Of a stretch of DNA of 64,000 nt, positions 34,807 to 43,059 are shown one piece after another. The notes under the pieces were generated by a model. That model worked only from the letters and a program-made list of their open reading frames with translations. It did no database searches and was not told the DNA's origin. The stretch covers positions 1 through 64,000 of the forward strand of contig CAYPXY010000008.1 in assembly GCA_964414815.1 (NCBI GenBank), written 5' to 3'. This DNA comes from Mariniblastus sp964414815 (GTDB lineage: Bacteria; Planctomycetota; Planctomycetia; Pirellulales; Pirellulaceae). The translations under genes were made by a program, and so were the position numbers. The stretch's first letter is position 1. Every line of letters starts with the position of its first letter.

Positions 34807-35430
34807 ATGATTGAAAAACTGGCTGAACAACCGACCGTATTCGACAGCGCACAGCAACAGCTGGGGGCCGTCTACGCCAAGGCCTTGCTGGCTCACGGCA
34901 AGGAGATCGGGAAGCTGGACTTGCTGGTCGAGCAACTCGATGCGGTGACGAGCGTCGTTCGTGAGGTTCCCGGTTTGCAAGCATTGCTGGAATCGCCACG
35001 GATTGCCTACGAAGTCAAGGCTTCGGTGATCGACAAAGCGTTCGGCGGCAAGGTGGACACCGTGCTGATCGATTTCTTGAAGTTGGTCGTGAAGAAGCGC
35101 CGGTTTGATTGTCTTCCCTCCATTGCGGTCAGTGCAAGGAAGTTGCAGGACGAAATGGCGGGTCGCGTGCAGGCTGTGTTGACTTCCGCAGAGGAGGTTG
35201 ATGATTCCGTCAAGAAAAATATTGCCGATCGATTGTCGGGTATTTTGGGTAAGGCGGTGTCGCTGCGTTCCGTGATCGATCCGTCCATCATCGGCGGCTT
35301 TACGGTGCGAGTCGGTGACACGGTTTATGACGCCAGTTTGGCCAATCAGTTGTCGCAAATGCGCAAGAAAGCCATTGAGCGTGCTGCGGAAACGATCCGG
35401 GAAAAAATAGATAGATTCATTTCAGGTTAG
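34807..35430 (+). CDS. atpH: ATP synthase F1 subunit delta
   Basis: Delta joins the stator stalk to the top of F1. The N-terminal helical bundle starts VFDSAQQQLGAVYAKALLAHGKEIGKLD, and the C-terminal part has the family pattern VSLRSVIDPSIIGGFTVRVGDTVYDASLANQLSQMRK. The ATG at 34807 gives 207 residues; a TTG at 34795 is an alternative. It begins 20 bases after atpF and ends 39 bases before atpA. Confidence 0.95.
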   Translation: MIEKLAEQPTVFDSAQQQLGAVYAKALLAHGKEIGKLDLLVEQLDAVTSVVREVPGLQALLESPRIAYEVKASVIDKAFGGKVDTVLIDFLKLVVKKRRFDCLPSIAVSARKLQDEMAGRVQAVLTSAEEVDDSVKKNIADRLSGILGKAVSLRSVIDPSIIGGFTVRVGDTVYDASLANQLSQMRKKAIERAAETIREKIDRFISG

Positions 35431-35469
35431 TCCTTCACTAGCCACTTAACTACTAGCCAAGATAAAAAA

Positions 35470-36996
35470 ATGAAAATAAGTGCTGATGAAATTGCCTCCG
35501 TGATTCGTCAGGAGATCGCAAACTTTGAAAGCCAGATTGACGTCCGCGAAGTCGGTACGGTGCTGGAAGTAGGTGACGGGATCGCCAGAGTTCACGGTTT
35601 GACCAACGTTGCGGCGGGTGAAATGGTCGAGTTCCCCGGCGGGATTATCGGGCTGGCGTTCAACCTTGAGGAAAGCTCCGTCGGGATCATCATTCTCGGC
35701 GATTACCTGAAAATCAGTGAGGGAGATCAGGTCCGCTCGCTCGGAACGCTGTTGTCGGTTCCGGTGGGTGATGCGGTGGTCGGCCGCGTGCTCGATCCAC
35801 TGGGAAATCCGCTCGATGGCAAAGGCCCTGTTAATTCGTCCGAGCGACGTCCGGTGGAATTGATTGCCGCCGGTGTGGCCGAGCGACAGCCCGTTAAAGA
35901 GCCGATGCAGACCGGCCTTAAGGCAGTGGATGCGATGACCCCCGTCGGTCGTGGTCAACGCGAGTTGGTCATTGGCGACCGGAAAACCGGAAAGACCGCG
36001 ATCGGGATCGATGCGATTCTCAATCAAAAAGGCTCCGGCGTCAAATGTTTCTACATCGCAGTCGGCCAGAAAGATTCTTCGGTCGCGGGTGTGATCAAGG
36101 AACTTGAAGATCGTGGAGCGATGGATTACACGACCGTGATCGTGGCCGGTGCAAGTGCCCCTGCTCCGCTGCAGTACATCGGTCCGTACGCCGGAACGGC
36201 TATGGCAGAGCATTTCATGTATCAGGGCGGTCACTGCTTGATCGTGTACGATGATTTGTCGAAACAAGCGGTAGCCTATCGCGAGTTGTCGCTGTTGATG
36301 CGGCGTCCGCCGGGCCGCGAAGCGTATCCCGGAGACGTGTTCTACTGTCACTCCCGGCTGCTCGAGCGTTCGGTCAAACTGAGTGAAGCGTTGGGGGGTG
36401 GTTCGATTACTTCGCTGCCGATCATTGAAACTCAGGAAGGCGAAGTTTCGGCTTATATTCCGACGAACGTCATTTCGATTACTGACGGACAGATTTATCT
36501 TCAGCCCGACTTGTTCTTCAAAGGCGTTCGTCCGGCGATGAATGCGGGGATTTCGGTTTCCCGCGTCGGTGGTGCGGCTCAGGTGAAGGCGATGAAGAAC
36601 GTGGCGGGCGGTTTGCGGCTTGACCTAGCTTCGTTCCGCGAGCTGGAAGCGTTCGCCCAATTGGGAACGGATCTTGACCCGGTAACGCAAGCGAAACTCG
36701 ATCGCGGATATCGGATGGTTGAGCTGCTCAAGCAGCCACAATTTAAACCGATGAATGTCGTGGATCAGATCATGGTGATTTTTGCCGGTACGAAAGGGTA
36801 TCTGGACAAAGTCCCTGTGAAAGAAGTTCGTCGTTGGGAAGCCGAGTTTCTTGATTTTATCCACTCGAAGAAACAAGATGTCTGGAACAGTCTCGACGCC
36901 AATAAAGATAATGGCGACGCGATGAAGAAAGCCGACAACGAAACAACGAAATTGGTGGTAGGTGCCATCGAAGAATTTAACCGGTCGTTCAAGTAG
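35470..36996 (+). CDS. atpA: ATP synthase F1 subunit alpha
   Basis: Alpha carries the non-catalytic nucleotide sites. The P-loop reads GDRKTGKT (residues 169-176), with Lys where most alphas have Gln (GDRQTGKT). The conserved PAMNAGISVSRVGGAAQVKAMKNVAGGLRLDLA stretch with the arginine finger region is intact, as is the N-terminal barrel (VGTVLEVGDGIARVHGLTN). The length of 508 is standard. A short A-rich leader without a clear Shine-Dalgarno site precedes the ATG. Confidence 0.98.
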   Translation: MKISADEIASVIRQEIANFESQIDVREVGTVLEVGDGIARVHGLTNVAAGEMVEFPGGIIGLAFNLEESSVGIIILGDYLKISEGDQVRSLGTLLSVPVGDAVVGRVLDPLGNPLDGKGPVNSSERRPVELIAAGVAERQPVKEPMQTGLKAVDAMTPVGRGQRELVIGDRKTGKTAIGIDAILNQKGSGVKCFYIAVGQKDSSVAGVIKELEDRGAMDYTTVIVAGASAPAPLQYIGPYAGTAMAEHFMYQGGHCLIVYDDLSKQAVAYRELSLLMRRPPGREAYPGDVFYCHSRLLERSVKLSEALGGGSITSLPIIETQEGEVSAYIPTNVISITDGQIYLQPDLFFKGVRPAMNAGISVSRVGGAAQVKAMKNVAGGLRLDLASFRELEAFAQLGTDLDPVTQAKLDRGYRMVELLKQPQFKPMNVVDQIMVIFAGTKGYLDKVPVKEVRRWEAEFLDFIHSKKQDVWNSLDANKDNGDAMKKADNETTKLVVGAIEEFNRSFK

Positions 36997-37002
36997 AATC
37001 CG

Positions 37003-37893
37003 ATGGCAAACGCAAGAGCACTCGATAAACGACGCAAATCGATCCGCAATATTCGCAAGATCACGCGGACGATGGAGTTGATTGCAACCGCCCGATTCAA
37101 GAAAGCTATGGATCGCGCGACGGCAGCCAATGACTACACCAAGCGGATTACCGGAGTGGTTGCGGACTTGGCGCGGGCCGGTCTCGAAGTGACGCACCCA
37201 TTGCTGGTTGCCCCCGACAAAACCGACAAAGCAACCTTGTTGGTGTTGACCGCCAATCGCGGGCTGTGCGGCGGTTACAACGGAAACGCGATCCGTTTGG
37301 CAACCCGAACACGGCAGCAATTGATGGAATCGGTGTCCGATGTGGCACTGGAAGTCAGCGGTAAACGCGGCATTTCCGGTTTCAAGTTTCGCGATATCCC
37401 TGTCAACCAGTCGTTTACGCAGTTCGACGATCAGCCGCAATACGCACAGGTGGAAGAGATCGCCGACCGATACCTTCGCGATTATGCGGCAGGGACGTTG
37501 CATCGACTGGATGTGACGTACACCAAATTTTTCTCCGTCGCGAAGCAGCAAACGGTGACCGAGACGCTGCTCCCGCTGGGAAAACTTGAAGGTGCGGATA
37601 CGCCGGTCGATCCAGAAGCTACCCAAGGAAATGCGGTTTACGATTTTGTTCCATCGGCCGAGAGCATTCTGGAAGAAATCGTTCCGACCAGTTTCAAAAT
37701 CAAATTATTCAAGTGTTTCCTCGACGCTGCGGTCAGCGAGCAGGTGGCCCGGATGGTGGCAATGAAGAGTGCGACCGAAAACGCCAGCGAGATGATCAAG
37801 AGTCTGTCGCTGACGTACAACCGTGCCCGCCAATCACAGATCACCGGCGAGATTATGGAAGTTATCGGCGGCGTCGAAGCACTGGAAAATTAA
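37003..37893 (+). CDS. atpG: ATP synthase F1 subunit gamma
   Basis: Gamma is the rotating shaft inside the alpha-beta ring. The N-terminal helix KRRKSIRNIRKITRTMELIATARFKKAMDRA and the C-terminal helix ATENASEMIKSLSLTYNRARQSQITGEIMEVIGGVEAL are typical, with the Rossmann-like middle containing TANRGLCGGYNGNAIRLA. It starts six bases after atpA. The gap to atpD is 89 bases and contains a pair of repeat hairpins. Confidence 0.97.
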   Translation: MANARALDKRRKSIRNIRKITRTMELIATARFKKAMDRATAANDYTKRITGVVADLARAGLEVTHPLLVAPDKTDKATLLVLTANRGLCGGYNGNAIRLATRTRQQLMESVSDVALEVSGKRGISGFKFRDIPVNQSFTQFDDQPQYAQVEEIADRYLRDYAAGTLHRLDVTYTKFFSVAKQQTVTETLLPLGKLEGADTPVDPEATQGNAVYDFVPSAESILEEIVPTSFKIKLFKCFLDAAVSEQVARMVAMKSATENASEMIKSLSLTYNRARQSQITGEIMEVIGGVEALEN

Positions 37894-37907
37894 AAACTTC
37901 TGTACCT

Positions 37908-37951
37908 GCGTCTCTCCGAGACGCTGAGTTGCGAGTCTCGGAGAGACTCGC
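37908..37951. repeat. Two tandem hairpins (MITE core) between atpG and atpD
   Basis: GCGTCTC-TCC-GAGACGC (37908-37924) and GCGAGTCTC-GGA-GAGACTCGC (37931-37951) are both perfect stems. The same pair forms the core of the MITE-like element at 56282-56396, and the second stem recurs at 59062-59082 and 49292-49312. The end repeats of the element are missing here. The stems lie 31 bases before the atpD ATG. Confidence 0.88.
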
Positions 37952-37982
37952 CTACACATCATCAAAAACCCAAAAACGAACC

Positions 37983-39416
37983 ATGGCCAACATCGGAAAA
38001 ATCACACAAGTTATCGGATCGACTTTCGACGCCGAGTTCAGCGAATCCAGTCTTCCGCCGATTTACAACGCAGTCACTGCCGAAATTGACGCGGGCGGTC
38101 AGAAACGAACATTGACCGGTGAGATTTCCAAACACCTCGGCGGCGGTCGTGTTCGCTGCGTGGCGTTGGGCTCAACGGAAGGGCTTCGACGTGGCTCGGA
38201 CTGCGTCGATGCCGGTGCTCCGGTTTCCGTACCTGTCGGTGATCAAACTCTGGGAAGGGTATTCAACGTGCTTGGCCAAGCGATTGATGGTCGCGGTGAG
38301 GTCAAGGCCGGCACGGTTCGGGCGATTCACCAACCGGCTCCCGCCGTGGGTGATCTTTCGACCAACACCGAGTTGTTCGAAACCGGGATCAAGGTGGTTG
38401 ACCTGCTGACCCCGTTCGTGCGGGGAGGTAAAGCTGGTTTGTTCGGCGGTGCGGGGCTTGGGAAGACCGTTATTTTGACCGAGTTGATCGCTCGGATCGC
38501 CAGTTCGCACGGCGGTTATTCGGTGTTCGCCGGAGTCGGTGAGCGAACTCGTGAAGGAACGGACCTTTGGCTCGAAATGCAGGAAACCGAAATCGGTCAA
38601 ACGGGTCGCAAGGTGATCGAGCAGACTTGCATGGTGTTCGGTCAAATGAATGAGCCACCGGGAGCTCGTCTCCGAGTCGCATTGACGGCATTGACGATGG
38701 CGGAACATTTCCGGGATACCACGGGAGCGGACACGCTGCTGTTCGTCGACAACATTTTCCGTTTCTCACAAGCGGGTTCGGAAGTTTCCGCGTTGTTGGG
38801 TCGGATGCCGTCTGCGGTGGGTTATCAACCAACGCTCGCGACCGAGATGGGAGCTTTGCAGGAACGAATCGCATCGACGAAGAAAGGTGCGATCACTTCG
38901 GTGCAAGCCGTTTATGTTCCGGCGGACGACCCGACTGACCCCGCGCCTGCAACAGCGTTCGGACAATTGGATGCGTTCCTTTATCTGGAGCGTTCGATTT
39001 CGGAAAAGGGGATTTACCCTGCGGTGGATCCGCTGGCTTCTTCATCGCGGATTCTCGACCCGGCCTATGTCGGCGAACGTCACTACGCGATCGCCCGGCG
39101 CGTTCAGCAAACATTGCAACGGTACCGCGAGCTGCAAGACATCATTGCGATTCTGGGGGTCGACGAATTGTCCGAAGAAGACAAACTGGTCGTCCACCGC
39201 GCCCGCCGTATCGAGCGTTTTCTGTCGCAACCGTTCCTGGTCGCCGAAGTCTTTACTGGAAAGGCAGGCGAGATTACGCCACTGTCGGAAACCATTCGCA
39301 GCTTCGAAGAGTTGTGCGACGGCAAGTGGGATCACCTGCCGGAAGATGCGTTCATGTACGTCGGTGTGATCGAACAAGCTGAAGAACAAGCGAAGAAGAT
39401 GATCGCAAAGGCATAG
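37983..39416 (+). CDS. atpD: ATP synthase F1 subunit beta
   Basis: The catalytic subunit that makes ATP from ADP and phosphate. The P-loop GGAGLGKT (155-162; most have GGAGVGKT), the catalytic glutamate region GERTREG, Walker B ADTLLFVDNIFRFSQAG and the DELSEED-like lever DELSEEDKLVVHRARR are all present. The ATG at 37983 gives the standard 477 residues; the frame is open further upstream through the hairpin repeats and the end of atpG, which is not coding. atpC starts three bases after the stop. Confidence 0.98.
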   Translation: MANIGKITQVIGSTFDAEFSESSLPPIYNAVTAEIDAGGQKRTLTGEISKHLGGGRVRCVALGSTEGLRRGSDCVDAGAPVSVPVGDQTLGRVFNVLGQAIDGRGEVKAGTVRAIHQPAPAVGDLSTNTELFETGIKVVDLLTPFVRGGKAGLFGGAGLGKTVILTELIARIASSHGGYSVFAGVGERTREGTDLWLEMQETEIGQTGRKVIEQTCMVFGQMNEPPGARLRVALTALTMAEHFRDTTGADTLLFVDNIFRFSQAGSEVSALLGRMPSAVGYQPTLATEMGALQERIASTKKGAITSVQAVYVPADDPTDPAPATAFGQLDAFLYLERSISEKGIYPAVDPLASSSRILDPAYVGERHYAIARRVQQTLQRYRELQDIIAILGVDELSEEDKLVVHRARRIERFLSQPFLVAEVFTGKAGEITPLSETIRSFEELCDGKWDHLPEDAFMYVGVIEQAEEQAKKMIAKA

Positions 39417-39419
39417 GAT

Positions 39420-39815
39420 ATGGCAGAACTTAGAATTAATGTTGTCACTCCAGAATCGACCGTCGTCGATCGTGCGGCCGGGTTTGTTGTGTTGCCCATG
39501 ATCGATGGTGAGGCGGGTGTCTATCCCAATCACTCGCCCGTCATTGGACGATTGGCGGCAGGTGAGTTGCGAGTTCAGTCAGATCAATCGACGGAACGCT
39601 TCTACATTGATGGCGGCACCGTTCAGGTGTTGAACAATCAGGTTTCAGTACTGACGGGCCGCTGTGTTCCAGCCAAGCAGGTCAACATCGTCGCCGCACG
39701 CGAGGCACTTGAGCAAGCCGAACGACTTCCCAAGGACGATCCAAAATCAGCGGTACACCGCCAAAAAATGGTCGATCAAGCCCGCGCTCAAATCCGCGTC
39801 GCTGAAAAAGTGTAG
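39420..39815 (+). CDS. atpC: ATP synthase F1 subunit epsilon
   Basis: The N-terminal beta-sandwich (LRINVVTPESTVVDRAAGFVVLPMIDGEAGVYPNHSPVIGRLAAGEL) and a C-terminal helical hairpin (VNIVAAREALEQAERLPKDDPKSAVHRQKMVDQARAQIRVAEKV) are both present, so the inhibitory C-terminal domain is retained. It is the last gene of the operon; a cluster of strong hairpins follows about 125 bases downstream. Confidence 0.96.
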   Translation: MAELRINVVTPESTVVDRAAGFVVLPMIDGEAGVYPNHSPVIGRLAAGELRVQSDQSTERFYIDGGTVQVLNNQVSVLTGRCVPAKQVNIVAAREALEQAERLPKDDPKSAVHRQKMVDQARAQIRVAEKV

Positions 39816-39942
39816 TGCGGTTGCCAAGGGCACCTTGGTAAGAAGATGGGGGTGGAAAATGAGTAATCATTCACGGAATCGTGGGGAGAAATGCCGCCGG
39901 ATTACGACACTTCTCGCTGATCGCCACCAAAATAATAGATCC

Positions 39943-40028
39943 CTGCCAGCTCGTCTGGCAGGTGAATCAATTTGAAAGCTAGAAGAATCTAGCTTCCAAA
40001 CTGATTCACCAGCGACCAAGGTCGCTGG
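39943..40028. repeat. Three consecutive strong hairpins after the ATP synthase operon
   Basis: CTGCCAG-N5-CTGGCAG (39943-39961), a 22-pair stem with two mismatches whose outer arms are GTGAATCA/TGATTCAC and inner arms AAGCTAGA/TCTAGCTT around an AGAA loop (39962-40009), and CCAGCGACC-AA-GGTCGCTGG (40009-40028) follow one another with almost no spacer. No T-run follows directly. A CCGGAT-TTT-ATCCGG stem lies at 40069-40083. These are probably where the ATP synthase transcript is processed or ended. The remaining 540-base gap before the Uma2 gene holds no gene. Confidence 0.85.
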
Positions 40029-40289
40029 GGTCTTTTGACGTGATATGGGTGGTGTTACCGAGAAGTGTCCGGATTTTATCCGGAGGATAGTTACCGTCAC
40101 CCTTGATTACAAGCCACCCATTTTGGCTTTAATCCATTTCTCGTTGCTATTGAAACTGCTCACGGAAGTTTCCTCTCCCCTGTTGCTTTGTATGTTTTTT
40201 CGCACAATGTGCTCTGGTAGATTGCGCAGATAGAAATGAGAAAGGAATCATTGAAACGATTCCATCCGATGGGCTGGAAGCTTGGGCTC

Positions 40290-40315
40290 AGGTAAAATTT
40301 CATCTGCCGCTTACC
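40290..40315. repeat. Isolated diverged end of the MITE-like family
   Basis: The reverse complement reads GGTAAGCGGCAGATGAAATT, resembling the terminal repeat AGGCGAGCGGCAGATAAAAA of the element at 56282-56396. No partner end is visible, so it is a remnant about 40 bases before the Uma2 gene. Confidence 0.45.
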
Positions 40316-40355
40316 TTATTCGGTTTTGAGTGCTTTCGAAAGGTATACTTAAACC

Positions 40356-40970
40356 ATGAGTACCCTTGGAAACGAATTAACGATCTCGGTTGAAGAATAT
40401 CTTCGCAATGAAGAAGTTGCGACACGGAGACATGAGTACATCGACGGAATGGTTTATGCTATGGTCGGCGCGAATACGGCGCACCATCGAATTGTCACCA
40501 ACCTTGTCATTGCACTTGGTACTCAACTGGAGAACCAGCGGTGCGAAGTTTTCGCTTCTGATATGAAAGTCCGAATTCAATCGGATCATCGAACCGGATA
40601 TTACTATCCCGACGTTCTGGTTGCATGCCATCCCCATATCGATGAGGGGGTTTATCAGAATGCCCCTGTTGTCATTGTGGAAGTGCTTTCCCGATCGACA
40701 CAGCGAATCGATAAGAAGGAAAAACGCGACAACTATTTGAAGATCGACTCGTTGAAGGTCTATATGCTGGTAGAGCAATCTTCTGCTACGGCGGTCGTTT
40801 ATCGGCGGGGCGACAACGGTTTCAACACTGAATTGTATCGCGGTCTCGATGCGATTGTGCCACTGTCCAAAATCGCCTGCCAGTTGCCGTTAGCGAAAGT
40901 CTATCAGAAGGTTGAATTCAAACCTGAAGCGGCCGATGACGAACTGGAAAATTTGGGACGTGAGTCGTGA
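40356..40970 (+). CDS. Uma2 family protein (PD-(D/E)XK nuclease fold), copy 1
   Basis: The protein has the family pattern SVEEYLRNEEVATRRHEYIDGMVYAMVGAN, then YYYPDVLVACHP and PVVIVEVLSRSTQRIDKKEKRDNYL, where Asp, Glu-Val-Leu-Ser and Lys correspond to the nuclease-fold core. Uma2 proteins are extremely abundant in cyanobacteria and planctomycetes, and their function is unknown. It is about 55-60 percent like the next gene, from which it is separated by 77 bases, so the pair arose by duplication. Catalytic-type residues are kept in both copies. Confidence 0.92.
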   Translation: MSTLGNELTISVEEYLRNEEVATRRHEYIDGMVYAMVGANTAHHRIVTNLVIALGTQLENQRCEVFASDMKVRIQSDHRTGYYYPDVLVACHPHIDEGVYQNAPVVIVEVLSRSTQRIDKKEKRDNYLKIDSLKVYMLVEQSSATAVVYRRGDNGFNTELYRGLDAIVPLSKIACQLPLAKVYQKVEFKPEAADDELENLGRES

Positions 40971-41047
40971 GTTTTGTCCCGTAGAAGCAATCGATGCAAT
41001 TCATCCCAGATCATCGCGATGCAAGCCGTTGAAATGAGAGCTAAGCC

Positions 41048-41674
41048 ATGAGTACGATTCCAGAGGAACTGCCGGTTTCAGTTGAAGAATATCTTCGGGG
41101 GGAAGAAACTGCCCGGAACAAACACGAGTACCTCGATGGCTATGTTTATGCAATGACCGGTGCAAGCGCGGACCAAAACCGAATTGTTCGAAATGTGATT
41201 TCTTCACTCGATGGCCAGTTGGAAGGAAAACCGTGCGAAGTATTTCCCTCCGACATGAAAGTCCGGATTCAGTCAGGCCATCGAACCTGGTTTTACTATC
41301 CGGACGTCTCAGTCGTTTGCCAGCCCAATCCTCGGGACGAAATGTTTCAGGACAAACCGGTGGTCATCGTTGAGGTACTTTCCAAATCGACACGCCGTAT
41401 CGATGAATATGAAAAGCGAGACGGTTACCTTTCGATCGAATCACTCAAGGCATACGTGCTTGTGGAACAGGCTTCCGCAAAAGCCGTTGTTCATCGGCGA
41501 CACGACCAAGGATTCATTGCAGAAATCTATCGCGGCCTCGATCAAGTAATCCCTCTGACGGAAATTGGTAGTGAACTGTCAATGGCAAGGTTGTATCGCG
41601 GTGTGGAGTTCGGGCCAGTGCTGGCAGACGGTGAACTGGAAAATGAGTTCGGTGAGCTGGAAAATGAGTTGTGA
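41048..41674 (+). CDS. Uma2 family protein (PD-(D/E)XK nuclease fold), copy 2
   Basis: Paralogue of the preceding gene with the same blocks: SVEEYLRGEETARNKHEYLDGYVYAMTGAS, WFYYPDVSVVCQPNP and PVVIVEVLSKSTRRIDEYEKRDGYL. The last residues repeat themselves (GELENEFGELENEL), a small internal duplication absent from copy 1, whose end is DDELENLGRES. The gene ends 12 bases before the convergent nadA stop codon. Function unknown. Confidence 0.92.
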   Translation: MSTIPEELPVSVEEYLRGEETARNKHEYLDGYVYAMTGASADQNRIVRNVISSLDGQLEGKPCEVFPSDMKVRIQSGHRTWFYYPDVSVVCQPNPRDEMFQDKPVVIVEVLSKSTRRIDEYEKRDGYLSIESLKAYVLVEQASAKAVVHRRHDQGFIAEIYRGLDQVIPLTEIGSELSMARLYRGVEFGPVLADGELENEFGELENEL

Positions 41675-41686
41675 GTTCCCGTTCTA

Positions 41687-42820
41687 CTACACTAACTCCA
41701 ACATCCTCTCGAGTGCCACCAGCGACCAGCGTTGGGTTTCTTCATCGACGCGGACGATGTTGACCGGTGTTCCTGCGGCGAGATTCTCCAGACTCCAGCA
41801 CAAATGAGCGAGATTGATGCGGTACATCGTCGCGCACATGCAAACGACGGGTGAGAGGAAATGAATTTCCTGCTCAGGGTGTTCTTTCTTCAAGCGGTTG
41901 ACCAAGTGCAGCTCTGTTCCGATGGCCCATTTCGTTCCCGGCGCAGCGTTTTGAACGGTTCGCAAAATCAAACCCGTGGAACCCGAGATGTCGGCGATAT
42001 CGTTAACCTCACGCGGGCACTCGGGGTGAACGAGGATTTTGATGTCCGGATGCTGTTCGCGGAAAAGTGCGACGTGCTCGGGGCGAAACATCTGGTGAAC
42101 GCTGCAATGCCCCTTCCAGAGAATGACTTTACTGTTTTCGAGTACCGCCCGAGTATTGCCCCCCAGTTCCGGATCATACGGATCCCAAACGGGCATTTGT
42201 TCTTCCGTGATGCCCATCGTCAATGCCGTGTTTCGCCCGAGATGTTGATCGGGAAAGAACAGAACACGCTCGGTGCGATTGAACGCCCACTCCAGAACTT
42301 TTGCGGCATTACTCGATGTACACACCACACCACCGTGACGCCCGCAAAAAGCTTTCAGGCTGGCGGCGGAATTGATATACGTCACCGGAGTGATATCGCT
42401 TGAATCGATGACTTCACCGAGGTCATCCCAAGCATTTTCGACTTGATCGATGGCTGCCATGTCTGCCATCGAACAACCGGCTGCCATATCCGGCAGGATC
42501 ACCGTGACTCGCCGGCCATGTCGCTCGGCCAGCCGTTCAGGTGAATTGGCGACAATGTCAGCCGTCTCGGCCATGAAGTGAACGCCGCAGAAAACAATCG
42601 TCTCACAGTCTCGCTGGGCCGCCATCTGGCTGAGCTGTAAACTGTCTCCTCGCAGGTCCGCGTGCTCAATGACTTCGTCTTGTTGATAGTGGTGGCCGAG
42701 AATTAACAGCCGATCACCAAGATTCTTTCTGACCGCCCGAATCCGAAGGCTCAAAACGTCATTGGGTAACGAACGATAGTCTTCGATGCGAAAAGATTGA
42801 GATTGAAGCTGGATGGACAT
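41687..42820 (-). CDS. nadA: Quinolinate synthase A
   Basis: NadA condenses iminoaspartate with dihydroxyacetone phosphate to quinolinate in NAD synthesis, using a 4Fe-4S cluster. Cluster cysteines are visible in DMAAGCSMAD, LVHPECPREV and SPVVCMCATMYRINLAHL; GHHYQQDEVIEHADLRGDSLQLSQMAA is the family start. Its 377 residues make it somewhat longer than the 300-350 of many homologues. nadB and nadC are not in the window. A heptamer array abuts its start codon instead of a Shine-Dalgarno site. Confidence 0.96.
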   Translation of the reverse strand: MSIQLQSQSFRIEDYRSLPNDVLSLRIRAVRKNLGDRLLILGHHYQQDEVIEHADLRGDSLQLSQMAAQRDCETIVFCGVHFMAETADIVANSPERLAERHGRRVTVILPDMAAGCSMADMAAIDQVENAWDDLGEVIDSSDITPVTYINSAASLKAFCGRHGGVVCTSSNAAKVLEWAFNRTERVLFFPDQHLGRNTALTMGITEEQMPVWDPYDPELGGNTRAVLENSKVILWKGHCSVHQMFRPEHVALFREQHPDIKILVHPECPREVNDIADISGSTGLILRTVQNAAPGTKWAIGTELHLVNRLKKEHPEQEIHFLSPVVCMCATMYRINLAHLCWSLENLAAGTPVNIVRVDEETQRWSLVALERMLELV

Positions 42821-42821
42821 T

Positions 42822-42885
42822 GGTCAGAGGTCAGAGGTCAGAGGTCAGAGGTCAGAGGTCAGAAGTCAGAGGTCAGAAGTCAGAA
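42822..42885 (-). repeat. Heptamer tandem array directly before the nadA start
   Basis: About nine units of GGTCAGA or AGTCAGA (in the nadA direction TCTGACC or TCTGACT) end two bases before the ATG. The same units in the same orientation relative to the gene lie before galT at 45789-45867. The array replaces any Shine-Dalgarno site. Confidence 0.9.
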
Positions 42886-43016
42886 GATGATTGGGCGTAT
42901 TGCACACGTCCTACCATCGACAACGGGGAACTGCCTACGGACAACTGACAAGCAACCTAATTTTCGCATAAACGGACTCAGATTGAAGGGGTAAATCACA
43001 AACTTCCGTCTGCCAG

Positions 43017-43053
43017 ATCCCAAACCCCGAACCCCGAACCCCGAATCCCAACC
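43017..43053. repeat. CCCCGAA heptamer array
   Basis: Units of AACCCCG follow one another (ATCCCAAACCCCGAACCCCG and on), as in the array before mlaD. Here it lies at the 3' end of the secreted-protein gene at 43060, on the opposite strand sense to the copy before mlaD relative to the gene. Confidence 0.75.
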
Positions 43054-43059
43054 TATCCA

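Noticed and set aside
36625..37626. Minus-strand open frame of 333 codons opposite atpA and atpG
   Set aside because: Opposite two certain ATP synthase genes; no family features.
37713..37982. atpD starting 90 codons earlier
   Set aside because: The extra frame crosses the end of atpG and the repeat hairpins; the start at 37983 gives the standard beta-subunit N-terminus.
42822..42885. Short-period repeats as a CRISPR array
   Set aside because: Units are seven bases without spacers; no cas genes are present.
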